Part shown: positions 12,200-23,410 of the stretch, one piece after another | Numbering within the stretch: the stretch's first letter is position 1 | How the letters are laid out: each line of letters opens with the position of its first letter | Origin: Hymenopus coronatus | Lineage: Eukaryota > Arthropoda > Insecta > Mantodea > Hymenopodidae | DNA: 64,000 nt | Assembly (NCBI GenBank): GCA_030762935.1 | Contig: CM060896.1 | Coordinates: 16,359,527 to 16,423,526 of the forward strand | Direction of reading: 5' to 3' | Program-made: the position numbers and the translations under genes | Notes under the pieces: model-generated | Databases searched by the model: none | The model's input: the letters and a program-made list of their open reading frames with translations, nothing else | Told to the model about the DNA's origin: nothing

Positions 12200-12760
12200 A
12201 TTCTGTTAACTGATGTCCCTGCATTCGTATATAAGACGTTTCACTGTTTATTGTGGGCACTGCATGTACAGTAAGGATCGTCTGAGAGGTGAAACTTTTG
12301 TAAATAGGCTTTGGTTTTTCCATGTCCTGAAACTATTGCCGTGAAGTCGGTGTTGTGGGAAGCTTTCTCTTAATTCGGTCTTTTGTAGAAGGGAACAATA
12401 GTTTTCTGAGGGTCCTTTTTTTATGTGGTTCCATCTTTGCTGTCATTGTCGATATCCTACTTCTACTGTTTCGGTTTTGATGATATATAATCTGTAGTTC
12501 ATTATGTTCAACAGCTTCTTTTGCTAGGTCTGCTAACTCATTACCAGTAAAATGCTCACACTGAATAGTATTGTCCATTTGTTTCGTTGTAAAATGTTGA
12601 GTATTTTAAGGGTCTCCTCTGCTATAGAGCTATGTTTATTGTTGTTCTGCAATATGGCTACTGCTACTTTGCCATTTGTATATATGACTGAGTCATCGTA
12701 TCAGTAATACTCTGTAGTATTTTTAGTATAGCCAGTTGCTCGCCTGCTTGTTTAAACATT
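12200..12760 (-). pseudogene. Non-LTR retrotransposon RNase H domain fragment
   Basis: On the minus strand the pieces read in order: EQLAILKILQSI, KVAVAILQNNNKHSSIAEET, then HFTGNELADLAKEAVEHNEL (the RNase H motif around GNELAD.LAKEA), and finally TDFTAIVSGHGKTKAYLQKF followed by LSDDPYCTCS. This is the usual order of the C-terminal RNase H and tail region of I/R1-like LINE ORF2 proteins. It is broken by stops and at least one frameshift. The reverse transcriptase part is absent. Confidence 0.8.
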
Positions 12761-12774
12761 TTCTATTTTTTCCG

Positions 12775-13040
12775 GTTTTTATCCGAGGGTCCTCAAAGCG
12801 TGTATTTCCGGTGAAATCTCGATATGAACTTTTTAAGTAAAATCTACCTACTATGTACATTATACGTGGTAGGGACATGAAAAACATAGAGTCGTATATT
12901 AAAGCAACGTCTATATAATTCCTTCCATTGAAGAGTAGTAAAGTGAGAAAAATTACATTCAGTGATGAGTTTTCTCGGAAGCTGTTTCATCTCTTCCAGA
13001 TGGATAGAGGGGAAGTGGCTACCTGAAACCTGAGGTAATT
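12775..13040 (-). repeat. Right arm of the large inverted repeat
   Basis: Inverse copy of 8,671-8,938. It begins inside HX hairpin-end sequence and ends with CCTGAAACCTGAGGTAATTA. A few substitutions and a ~15-base gap separate it from the left arm. Confidence 0.85.
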
Positions 13041-13675
13041 ATGTAAATTATGTAAATTTCATTCAAACACAAATCGTTACTTATTAGAATATGATTTAAT
13101 TAATATTATAATAAATATTATAACTTCGTGTTCTAACTTACTGAGTTCTCTCAGCCTACGGATTGAGAGGTTATGGAGTCCTGGCGTGTTACAGGCTATG
13201 CTATAAATACTGCATCCCGTCGTGTCAATTTCGGTCGAAATGATTGCTTGTGCATAAAGTGATTGCTCTCGTAGCGAAACAGTTTTTTATTTGAGGTCCT
13301 GGCTTCAAATACTGCCACTTTGAAGGTATTTTTTATGTTTAGTAAATTTAACGAGAACTGATAGTTTGGGATGGAAATGTCGTTTCATTTAATTAGTTTA
13401 ATTACGTGAATTTCATTAAAACATAGACTGTTACTTATTAGATTATGGTTTAATTAACATTATAAATGATAAATAAGTGCATATAACATTGTAATTATAA
13501 CTTACAAACATAACGATAATTAAATAATATTGTACTATTTAAAGCTATTATTTCATACAAAAGAAAGCCAATATTTATTGTCCTGCAGTAAGTACATACA
13601 AACCAGATAACGTCTGCAAACCCACATTATCATCGTTGTGAGCCTCTTTGGCTCCTAAGGTAAGTAAGACATTAT
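13041..13675. repeat. Two diverged direct repeats in AT-rich DNA
   Basis: About 85 bases at 13,042-13,125 (with GTTACTTATTAGAATATG) recur at about 13,393-13,475 (GTTACTTATTAGATTATGG), an offset of roughly 350 bases. No gene is visible. Confidence 0.6.
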
Positions 13676-13679
13676 GCCG

Positions 13680-14645
13680 GATCAGCACACAGGTAAACCT
13701 TTATAACTTACACGTTTCCGCCATGTGGTTGTAACAGTCGTTCAAACTGGCGGATGAAGAACTCGGTCTAACCACCATCGCCAGCCCAACATGGCCGGCG
13801 TGATGTCACGGCAAGCTAAGATGATGCGTCCCTTGAGCTGTTGAGGAGTCAGTGTTTGCTCCTGGTACACCTTTAAGATAACCCGATAAGAAGAAGAAGT
13901 CTAATGTGGTCAGATCTGGTAGCGTACTGGGCATCCTTTTGGTCCATGCCGTCTGAACCATCTCTCAGGGTAGGTGACATCGAGACATACCATCATGGCA
14001 GGCCGAATGAGCTGGCGCATGCTGGTACCACATAGTTGGTTCTGCAACGGTTCTAGTAGGGTAGACAGCTGGTGTTGTAGGAAGTGGATATAACGATTTT
14101 CAGTGAGTTGGTCATTGTTAGATGATCACAGAATATACAATCCAAACGTAGAAACTTCATCGGACTTGTAAGACGGCCTCCAATGTTTACAGTGCTCCAG
14201 TAATGACACAGCCTTTGTCGTGGAACCTACTTCGTCTGTAAATAACACAGGTGCCAAAAAAGAGGATCTTGTTCAGTTTGTCGTTTGATCCACCAGAAAT
14301 GCCACTCTCCGTCCATGGCCCGACTGCAGTGAAGATGATAAGGGTGACAATTTGCACTCTCCGTGTGGATAATATTGAAATGCCTGTGCTGAACCACATA
14401 TTCACTCGCAAGATCCCTCGCTGCTTGGTTACAGACATGGATATGGTGTCTTGTGCACTGTTTCTTCCGTCCAGAAGGCGGTTCGCAATTCGTAAAAACG
14501 TGTTCTCTGCGGAGACTTCTATTGGTATACATGACGTGTTTCCGTTGCATTCTGCTGCGCTTTCTAGCACACTAACAGCACATTATCTATTCGAAAAAAT
14601 TTGTTCTACAGAGAACACGAAGGCTGGAACTTCATATTTATAGGC
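13680..14645 (-). pseudogene. IS630/mariner-superfamily DDE transposase remnant
   Basis: The minus strand shows, from 14,620 leftwards, HPYHLHCSRAM, WWIKRQTEQDPLFWHLCYL, a KGCV stretch, YIHFLQHQLSTLLE, RWFRRHGPKGCPVRYQI and LKGRIILACRDITPAML. This order matches insect transposases whose C-terminal block reads RW.GR.GP..WP.RSPDLTPLD. Stops and frame changes occur throughout, including a stop in the SPDLTPLD block. No terminal repeats were identified, so it may be a partial copy. Confidence 0.75.
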
Positions 14646-15157
14646 AAAGCCACTTTCTAGTGCATTCGGAAAGAAATCACGATTTCTGGAAGCTCTCGAA
14701 GGATGAAGAGAAATTATTTAAAAACTCACTTATTCACAGGCCTGATTTGAACTTCTGACCTTGTTAATTATTGCACTACTGGAGGTCGTTAACAACAAGC
14801 ATCACCGTAGTCCTAATCAATGCGTGTCAGCGCTGCATGTTCCATCAATAGTAAAATACAGGCTCCTAGTTACCAGACTCGCCCGCAAGAAGTTGGCACC
14901 ACAGGTGGCCTAGAGCTCGCCTTGCCACGCTTCCAGCCGTTGCTACAGTCAGTGTTCCTTACAGAGTGGAGGTAACGGCATAGCTGCAAACTCACGACTA
15001 GTTTACCTTACCCTGCATACCACCATAGAAACTATTCCTGGTTAAAATAAAAATGTATTCAGAGTATTCCAGTCAAATTACTTTCCTTTCAAGCAATGAC
15101 GCATCTGTAGATTATTATTCTAAGATATCACAGAGGTTACCTCTCTTGTTTACACTA
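14646..15157. other. Unassigned stretch
   Basis: No gene seen. CCTGATTTGAACTTCTGACC near 14,741 resembles an inverted tRNA B-box, as in SINE heads, but there is too little to name a family. Confidence 0.35.
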
Positions 15158-16001
15158 GATTTTTACTTTCTCTATACGTACTATGTACATATGTATAAAG
15201 AAGGTATTGCACTCCACCCAAAAAGTTGATACCGAGATTTCACCGGGAATATATGTTTTAGGGCCCCCTTTATCTAAAAAAAAGCATTTTCTGAAAAAGG
15301 TCCGTGTGTGTGTGTGTGTGTGTGTGTCCCGTGTGTCTGTGAACACGATAACTCAAAAACGAAAAGTTGGCAAAATACCAAACTTGGTATTTAAGTTTAG
15401 TATCTACCTGGGAAGTGACACGAACATTTTCAAGAAAATTCCCCCACCTCCAACTACCCTTTACTTTTTTCGAAAATAGCTCTAACGATTTTGATTAAAA
15501 TATCGTATATTAAAGCTATTTACCTGATAAATAAAATGTATATCTTGAATTTTCTGGGAATAGCCTCTGAAGAGTACTTTATTGTGGACGAATTTTACGG
15601 AATTTTGAATAACTGCTAAACCGTAAGAGATGGACATTAACTCACTACACAAAAAATGTAGAGCACGTTAAAACACACAATTTATGTTATATACATTTTT
15701 TTCATCGTTTTTGAGACATTCCTTGTTTCTGCTATGAAAAACTTACTTTTCTCATACAAGAATTTGTCAACTGCTGTCCATACAGACAAAGGAACTTCAG
15801 GGACATAGCAAAAAGCTTTTGACTATCACTTTAACCTATGATACTCTCTTATTTCGCTTCTACTTACAAGAAAGCAAGTAATAAAACTATTTCTGCTAAT
15901 TTTTCTGATTAGCATGAAATAAATAGAAGAATAAGCTTTTTAAGAGTAATTTTTTGCAGAGATGTAGAGAAAGTCATGTGAATGGTACACTTCATATTTT
16001 T
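15158..16001 (+). mobile_element. HX family copy, full length
   Basis: Complete from TTTTTACTTTCTCTATACG to GTACACTTCATATTTTT. The (GT)n block is at 15,303-15,326. It is a good reference copy for the family because both termini and all internal blocks are present. Confidence 0.9.
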
Positions 16002-16526
16002 ATAAATTTATCCCGTGCGACTACATTACGCGTCACTGTCACTGCTGTTCACAGACGCTGAGAAAAGTGCGTATTTGTTATTGCGTGAGGAAGATTGTGC
16101 ATAAGGGCAAGAAGAAGGAAAGAGGAATAAACCCATACTCGGCAAGTGATAAGTCTGTGAAAACTGTTTTGTAGCAAGAAACAACACCACATACAAACTG
16201 CTAGAGGTTAGGGTGCCACTCAGTACAGCTTTACCGCCTGTTAAACACATCATGGAAAGAAGAAATTACTCACGTGGTCGATCTGGAAACAAAACATTGC
16301 AGAAAGTTCATCTGACAGCAAACAGATGTCGCAGAATGAGATCCCGATATGGAAGAGGTTGCTCTATTTCTAGATACTTCGTAATTGAGAGCTAAACATC
16401 CTTTATGCATTTGAATGAACGTATAATTTATATGAATCATGCACGTTTTTAGGATTTTCATTTATGCTATGTTCACTCCACGTGCTGTATATTCAAAATT
16501 ACAGCAGGAGTATCCTCAGCCAAACG
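16002..16526. other. Unassigned stretch
   Basis: No recognisable gene or repeat. Short overlapping frames on both strands carry no motif. Confidence 0.4.
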
Positions 16527-17412
16527 AAAATCTAATGTGATCCATTCACATGACTGTCTCTACATCTCTGCAACAAATTATTGTTAAAAAGCGTATGCTT
16601 CTATTTACTTCATGCTAATCGAGAAAAAAAAAAAAATAGCAAAAATAGTCTTATTACTTGCTTCCTTGTAAGTAGAAGCGAAATAAGGGAGTACCATAGG
16701 TTAAAGTGATAGTCAAAAGCTGGTTGCTATGTGACTGAAGTTTCTTTGTTTGTATGAACAGGAGTTGACAAACTCTTGTATGAGAAAAGTATAAATTTTT
16801 CAAAGCTGAAACCAAAATCAAGGAATATCTCAAAAAACATTCAACTCCATGAAAAAAATATATAACATTAATTGTGTGTTTTAACGTGCTCTACATTTTT
16901 TGTGTGTGGAGTTTTTGTCCATCTCTTACGGTTTAGGAGTTATGTAAAATTCCGTAAAATTCATCCAGAATGAAGTAGTCTTCAGAGACTTTTTCCAGAA
17001 AATACAAGATATACAATTTAGTTTTCAGGTAAATATTTTAATATACGATATTTTAATCAAAATCGTTAGTCATTTTTGAGATAATCAAAATTTTCGAAAA
17101 AACTTCAATGTAAAGGGTAGTTGGATGTGAGGGGATTTTCTTGAAAATCTTCGTGTCGCATCCTTGGAAGATACCAAACTTAAATACCAAGTTTGGTAAT
17201 CAACGGTCTTTTGGTTTTTGAGCTATGCTGTCCACAGACGCACAAACAGACACATACACACGGATCTTTCTCCAAAAGTGCTTGTTTTGGATTCGGGGGG
17301 TCTCAAAACATGTATTTCCGGTGAAATCTCGGTATCGAATTTTTGGGTGCATTACAATACTTTCTCTGTCATGTAGTCACTGTGTACATAGTACGCGTAG
17401 AGAAAGTAATAA
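16527..17412 (-). mobile_element. HX family copy, full length
   Basis: From AAAATCTAATGTGATCC to GTAGAGAAAGTAAT. The (CA) block is reduced to about 30 irregular bases at 17,238-17,262. Confidence 0.88.
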
Positions 17413-17549
17413 ACAAGGACTAGAATGTCAGCCGAAAACAACTGCAGCTGTACTGGTGTTAGTGAAACGTCTACGAGACCGCGCCTCAAATGTTTCAAAC
17501 AAAAGAAACTCAGTAAATAAACGTGAGTAAATGTAGAGTTTAAGTGTCA

Positions 17550-18178
17550 AAAATCTGATTATTCCATTCATATGACTTCCTCTAGCTGTTCCACAAACAA
17601 ACTTTCCTTATAAAAGAGTATTCTTTTATCTAAATCATACTATTCGAGATAATGGTCTTATTACTTGGTTCCTAGTAAGTAGTAGGGAAAAAAGGGAATC
17701 ACTAGACTAAAGCGATAGTCAGATATTTTAAAAACTCATGGCTATGTGATAAATTTGAAATTAGGTTCTCTTTGCTTGGCCAGAAGTAAAACAAAAGTGA
17801 TATGAAACGAATGACGATTCTCGTAAGTATTTTTAAATTGAAATGCATAATAAGGAATAACTCAGAATAGGATGACTACAAAAATTTACATAAATTGTGT
17901 GTTTTAACGAGATTAACATTTTTGCGTAGACAAATTTTATTTGTGTTTTGCGATTTACCAGTTACACAAAAGACATCCAAAATGAAGAGGTCTTCAGAGG
18001 CTATTCACAGAATATTCAAGATACACATTTAGTTTGTCATGAAAATATCTTAGTTAAATTCGTTAGAGCCATTTTTTATATAATCAACATTTTCGAAAAT
18101 GTCTCCATGTAAAGAGTAGTTTGAAGCGCCTGGGGGAGGGGGTGCTGAAAATCTTGGTGTTCCATCGTTGGAAGATAC
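17550..18178 (-). mobile_element. HX family copy, hairpin end missing
   Basis: Starts AAAAATCTGATTATTCC and stops after the GGAAGATAC block. The hairpin and (CA)n parts are absent. A degenerate + orientation hairpin-end fragment follows at about 18,250-18,350 (TTCTACCCAAAAATTCGATG). Confidence 0.78.
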
Positions 18179-18490
18179 AATAAGTAGCTATCCTTATCTC
18201 GTGGTCATGCAAAGAGCGTTCGATTTCAATCCATCACATAGTTCTTTTGTATTTTCTCTACTACATAGATATCTACAGTAAGGAGCGGCAGTATAGTATT
18301 CTACCCAAAAATTCGATGTCCAAATTTCGCCGGAAACATTTGTGCTGATACCATCTAGATCCAGAGAAAGTCTTTTTTCTACGGCCGAGTAGTTTACGAG
18401 CTCATTTCTGATCGCAAACTTGATTTTTACGGACTCCACGTGCAAAAAAGTGCAGCAAGCATAAAGTGATTTTGTTCCAACTTTACGCAA

Positions 18491-18565
18491 TGACTGTAGT
18501 TCAACTGGTTAATTTCATGTTCCCTCTTCACCTCGTGCGTGTCAGCGGTTCGAGTCCCACAGTCA
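18491..18565 (+). other. tRNA-like sequence, 75 nt
   Basis: TGACTGT at the start and ACAGTCA at the end pair over seven bases like an acceptor stem. GTTCAACTGGTTAA resembles box A and GGTTCGAGTCC matches box B. The D and T stems pair poorly, so it is more likely a SINE head or tRNA pseudogene than a working tRNA. An HX copy begins 9 bases downstream. Confidence 0.4.
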
Positions 18566-18573
18566 ACGTGCAC

Positions 18574-19438
18574 TTTTTACTTACTCTATACGCACTATGT
18601 ATATAGTGTATAGAGAAGGTATTGCACTCCACCCAAAAATTAGATACCGAGATTTCATCGGAAATATATGTTTTAGGGTCCCCTTTATCTAAAAAAAGCA
18701 TTTTCGGAAAAAGGTCCGTGTGTGTATGTGTGTGTGTGTCCGTGTGTCTGTGAACACGATAACTCAAAAACGAAAAGTAGGTAAAATACCAAACTTGGTA
18801 TTTAAGTTTAGTATCTTCCAGGGATGCGACACGAAGATTTTGAGAAAAATTTCCCCACCCCCAACTACCCTTTACATGGAACATTTTTCGAAATGTTTGA
18901 TTTTCTCAAAAATGGCTCTACTGATTTTGATTAAAATTTCGTACATTAAAGGTATTTACCTGACAAATAAAATGTATATCTTGAATTTTCTGGGACAGCC
19001 TCTGAAGAGTAGTTTATTCTGGATGAATTTTACTGAATTTTGAATAACTGCTAAAGCGTAAGAGATGGACAAAAACTTACTGCACAAAAAATGTAGAGCA
19101 CGTTAAAACACACAATTTATGCTATATACATTTTTTTCGTGGAGTTCGTCGTTTTTGAGATACTCCTTATTTTTGGTTTCTGCTATGAAAAGCATACTTT
19201 TCTCATACAGGAATTTATCAACTGCTGTCCACACAAACAAAGGAACCAGCTTTTGATTGTCACTTTAATCTATTGTACTCCGTTATTTCGCTTCTACTTA
19301 CAAGAAAGCAAGTAATATGGCTATTTCTGCTAATTTTTTCTGATTAGCATGAAGTAAATAGAAGTATAAGTATTTTAAGAATAATTTGTTGCACAGATGT
19401 AGAGAAAGTCATGTGAATGGTACACATCAGATTTTTTC
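18574..19438 (+). mobile_element. HX family copy, full length
   Basis: From TTTTACTTACTCTATACG to CATCAGATTTTTT, with all blocks present and the GT block at about 18,718-18,739. Confidence 0.9.
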
Positions 19439-19439
19439 T

Positions 19440-20552
19440 TCTTTATGTATTATCGATCGAGGTGCAAAGTTAATTAAGTGTTTGTCACTCTAATAATTTT
19501 AGGAGTAAACAAATAGGTATACGAATGAAGAACAAACGACAGTTCATTTTACGTATTCTTCAGTCTGTGATCCTTAATTTCTTTGTATTTATTTTGAAAA
19601 ATAAACTTCACTAAGACTTTAAATAATAAAGAAAAATTTCAAGACGTATAAAGTTAATAAAAACAATTTCAAAATACTAGAACACCTAACACGTAATCTA
19701 TTGTTCTTTGTGATTAGAGAATGTTCTCTACAAAATTTTGGCAGCTGGTATCCTCAGTGGGTTAGCGAATACCACCAGAGGACACTTTAGGCCTAAACAT
19801 GCCCCATTAGATACAAATACACGAAGTAAATATGTAGGCATGCATATTGAGAAGTTTGTTGAGCTATGGGGATAAAATCTAATTTTCTTTTCAACTGAAA
19901 GTATTGGTGAATACCTATGTATTTGGCACAGTTTGAGATTGTCAGCTGGGTATTTTGTGTATTTTTCGTTTTAGAGATACTCTGAAAATGGATTTGGTTC
20001 TGTAGTATTATCTGAAATACTATGTTAGTTTTAAAACATTGTAATAATACCTGGATATTTAGAGGAAACTGAATGAATAGGCCTAAGAATGTTAATTTTC
20101 ATTTGTATTTCCTCTAACTAGAGACTCATGAAGTTAGAATAAACATAAATAAAGAGAACAACAAAAAAGAAACAAATAAGCAAGATCAAAAATGTTCCTA
20201 TCTAGCTTTGTGTCAGGAAGAAAGAAAGCGGGGGAAGTTTTTGTTAATGTTTTGGTATTTTCGAATCTGAATCGAGCATCTTGGAACTCGTGCCAACACC
20301 GCGCGTTAATCAAATATGTACGCTACTGTTTAGCTATAACTTATACGGCCAAAGTCTGATATGTTAATGTCCAATAGAAGGGTCTCGGGAACGATGTTTT
20401 CAGGTTAGACTGTAATCTGCGGGTTGCATAAGGGACAAGATATAATTATAAACTCATTTATCGTAAAACTTGAATTTTTGATGGGAACTTTAAAAAAAAA
20501 AAAAGGTCTTCTGAAGTATTCATATTAGAAAAATAAATTTAGACAGTAACAT
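19440..20552. other. Unassigned stretch
   Basis: 1.1 kb of AT-rich DNA without a gene, repeat unit or simple repeat longer than about 12 bases. Confidence 0.4.
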
Positions 20553-21396
20553 ATTTACTTTCTCTAAACGTACTATGTACATAGCATATTGAGAAGGTAT
20601 TATATTCCACCCAAAATTTCAATACTAGGTTTCACCAAAAAAAAAGTATTTTCAGAAAAAGGTCCACATGTGTGTGTGTCCGTGAACACGATAACTCAAA
20701 AACGAAAAGTTGGTAAAATACCAAAGTTGGTATTTAGGTTTAGTGTCTTCCAGGGATGTGACACGAAGACTTTGAGAAAAATCCCCAAACACCAAACTAC
20801 TGTTTACATGGAAAAAAACTTCGAAAATTTTGATTTTCTCAAAAATGACTAACGATTTTGATTAAAATACCGTATATTCAAGATATTTATATGCCAAATA
20901 AAATGTATATCTTGAATTTTTTTGGGAATAGCCTCTAAAGACCTCTTCATTCTGGATGATTTTTATTGAATTTTGCATAACTGGTAAATCATAAGAGATA
21001 AACGAAAACTTACTGCACAAAAAATGTAGATCACGTGTAAACACACAATTTATGTCATATGCGTTTGTTTCGTGGAGTTGACCATTTCTGAGATATTCCT
21101 TGTTATTTGTTTCGTATTTAAAACACTAACTTTTTTCACACGGAAAATTGATAATTCCTGGCCCTGCATAGAAACGGATTTCATCTATGGCAACTGGCTT
21201 TTAAAAGATTTAACTATCGTTTCAGCCTGGCGATTCCCTTATTTACCTTCGTACTTACACGGAAGCAAGTTAGTAAGACATTTCTGCCACTGTTCATCTC
21301 GATTATCATGAAGTAGACAGAAGAATAAGCTTTTGAACACTACTTTGTTACAGAGATGTAGCGAAAGTCATGTGATTGTAACCCATCAGCTTTTTA
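20553..21396 (+). mobile_element. HX family copy, full length
   Basis: From TTTACTTTCTCTAAACG to CCCATCAGCTTTTT. About 40 bases are missing between the hairpin and the shortened (GT)n block. Confidence 0.88.
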
Positions 21397-21604
21397 AAAT
21401 TGTAGCTTGCACATCCTGTGTAATAACTGATATAAACTTCAATAACATCAAATTTTTCAGATGTGTTTGCTCATTTTCACTTGACAGAACAGGTATACAA
21501 TTATAAAAAAAAAAAACATTACCGTAAATTAAATTTATTGTTCTATAGTTCTCATACTGAAATGTAAACAATTGTACACATAATTTCTTTACTTCAGTTA
21601 CTCT

Positions 21605-21762
21605 CCACAGGGGAGAATTCCGACCTCGCTGACGGCTCTTTCCCTGTCCGGATGTCGGCCGCCCTCTGAAATTACTCTCATCTCACCCTTCCTCCTGGGC
21701 TCTGACGTACAAAAAGCCCACGGCTGTAATGTGCAAAACACACACACACACACACACACACT
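21605..21762 (+). mobile_element. SINE family F, 3' part with (AC)n tail
   Basis: GTCGGCCGCCCTCTGAAATT, CTCATCTCACCC and CCTGGGCTCTGACGTACAA match the body at 32,400-32,475. It ends in an (AC)n run at 21,738-21,761. The tRNA-like head is missing. Confidence 0.7.
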
Positions 21763-22440
21763 AACACTCTACACTGCCGTCTCATTATCTAAATTCCCGA
21801 TAAACAGCCTAGAAGGCCCAAACAAATGATCTAAAGCTTTTATTGTTCATCACTTGATGATGATATAACAAGCACCATGCCATAATAGAATAAATAAAAT
21901 AGACTTTGAAATCGTGTTCTGCTTTATCTTCAACATTGGGGTCCACGCGTTCTTCAAGCGCTGTTGCTCTGATTCCAAAATGTCCGCTCTCTACTATTTT
22001 GCATGTGGTGTCAGCAAATTAATTCGGTATAAAACAAGGTGACCTACAGTTTTTTTCCCCCTAAGAGTAAAGCTCTAATACTGGATCTATTACTAACCTA
22101 CAGTTTTCAGAAACAAGACATTTTCTTGCTTGGGACTTTATTTTAGTATCTTGTAGGTAAGCATATTTAACTGCTAACTTCTTTTCCCTGAATTCTAACA
22201 TTTTTTAAGAAACTTCTATCTTCATGGTTGAAGACGCAAATGTAAAGTAAATCTTTATTTTTGTAACTTGAAATAAGTGCAAGTTTTACTATTCAAAATA
22301 AAAAAAACAACATATATTTCTCATTTATCACTAAAAACACATTATTCTCGAAAAAATGAACAATTCTCAAAAAATAAGCCTATGCATCATTTCAAAGTTA
22401 TGCCAAATTCATACTAAAATGTTGTTTTTTAATTCAACAA
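21763..22440. other. Unassigned stretch
   Basis: AT-rich, with no recognisable gene or repeat. Confidence 0.4.
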
Positions 22441-22446
22441 CTTTCA

Positions 22447-22690
22447 GCTCGCCTGGGTAGTGTGGTGGTAGCGTGTCTGCCTCACATTCAACAGGTCGTG
22501 ATTTCGAATCTCGCTTAGGGTGAGTTACCCGGATAAGGTTTTTTATCGGAGTTTTCCTTTATCCTTAGAAGACGAATGTCGAGTAACTTTAAACTCCATG
22601 GACCCCGAGGTGTTTTGAGTATCATTTTACTAATTTCATTCATCGTCCGATATGACCAACTATGTTAAAGGACGTTAAGTAAAGCAATTA
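22447..22690 (+). mobile_element. tRNA-derived SINE, family B
   Basis: The plus-strand head GCCTGGGTAGTGTGGTGGTA is followed by CTGCCTCACATTCAACAGG and a box B TTTCGAATCTCGC, then the family body through TAAAGGACGTTAAGTAA. It is the best sense-strand copy of family B in the window. Confidence 0.82.
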
Positions 22691-22814
22691 CACCTCCTAA
22701 TTTATTAGGAATGGATCGTAAAATGGCGTAAGCAAATAAGAAGTATCATTCTGGTTGAAAAAAAAAAAATATTTATTGTTAAAAACAATCTATAAATACA
22801 AAATGTGTAATGAA

Positions 22815-22980
22815 AGTTTATTGTATTGGATTAATTTTTTTTCACACAAGCCGTGTGTTGGACAGGAGTTGGATAGGTAGAGTCAGACTGAAAAATGCAA
22901 TGCCATAGCCGGGATTTAAACCACGGATCTCCCGATCTCAAGCCGGTTGCTCTGCCACTGAGCCACCATGAGTCAACTGA
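22815..22980 (-). mobile_element. tRNA-derived SINE, family E, inverted copy
   Basis: On the minus strand, GTGGCTCAGTGGCAGAGCAA (box A) and GTGGTTTAAATCCCGG (box B) are followed by a body ending in CACACGGCTTGTGTG and an A-rich tail. It forms an inverted pair with sequence at 23,118-23,330. Confidence 0.75.
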
Positions 22981-23087
22981 CTCGCATGTTTTCCGGTAAA
23001 CCACAAGGTGATGTCAAATTATTTTGAGATGACAACCCAAATGGCGACTTACAATGTTGTAAGTCCCAGGATTCATAGTGTAGCCAA

Positions 23088-23179
23088 CTATTATGGTCAA
23101 TTGGTATTGGATTAATTGTTCAACTATCCAACTCCTGTCCTACACACGGCTTGTGTGAAAAAACAATTGACCATAATAG
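23088..23179. repeat. 92-bp element with perfect 16-bp inverted ends
   Basis: CTATTATGGTCAATTG at 23,088-23,103 is exactly inverted at 23,164-23,179. The enclosed 60 bases are the 3' tail of SINE-E in + orientation. It may be a SINE tail captured in a palindrome, or the product of an inverted duplication. Confidence 0.8.
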
Positions 23180-23204
23180 TCAGCTGAGAAATTCAAAACT
23201 ATGC

Positions 23205-23330
23205 CGGCATGTTGCCATATAGCTCAGTGGCAGAGCAACCGACTAGAGATCGGAAGATCCGTGGTTCAAGTACCGGCTATCGCATTGAATTTTTCAGTTT
23301 GAATATACCTATCCAAAGTTTATAGTGTTA
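23205..23330 (+). mobile_element. tRNA-derived SINE, family E, head
   Basis: ATAGCTCAGTGGCAGAGCAA and GTGGTTCAAGTACCGGC match box A and box B. The body continues to CTATCCAAAG, where it is truncated. With the copy at 22,815-22,980 it forms a large palindrome. Confidence 0.75.
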
Positions 23331-23340
23331 GGAAGCAGTA

Positions 23341-23410
23341 GATAAGATATAAGCGTTTGCAGGAAGAGTGGGTAGAAAAAGTCATCTGACTGATACACAG
23401 CGTTTTTAAT
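23341..23410 (+). mobile_element. HX family right-end fragment
   Basis: GTAGAAAAAGTCATCTGACT followed by GATACACAGCGTTTTT matches the family right end. Only about 70 bases remain. Confidence 0.5.

Larger units (their letters stand above)
10545..12220 (+). mobile_element. pogo/Tigger-like DNA transposon remnant
   Basis: The coding part is unmistakable, but the ends are not defined. The left limit is set by a GGGGAGACCGGAGG motif and the right by the end of transposase homology plus a return to retrotransposon-like sequence. CGACATCCTGT occurs at about 10,563 and again in inverse form at about 10,914-10,924, and may belong to the terminal region. No convincing pair of terminal inverted repeats was found. 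Confidence 0.6.
8980..12770 (-). mobile_element. Probable 5'-truncated non-LTR retrotransposon carrying two inserted transposons
   Basis: A poly-T run at about 8,980-8,993 would be the poly(A) tail of a minus-strand retrotransposon. The RNase H-like coding end lies at 12,200-12,760. The 3'-tail-like sequence at 8,993-9,105 and 10,377-10,545 would be its untranslated region, split by a mariner (9,108-10,374) and a pogo-like element (about 10,545-12,220). The outer limits are an inference from this layering. The inserted parts are annotated separately. Confidence 0.45.

Noticed and set aside
14251..14643. 130-residue plus-strand frame
   Set aside because: Antisense shadow of the transposase fragment, whose motifs are on the minus strand.
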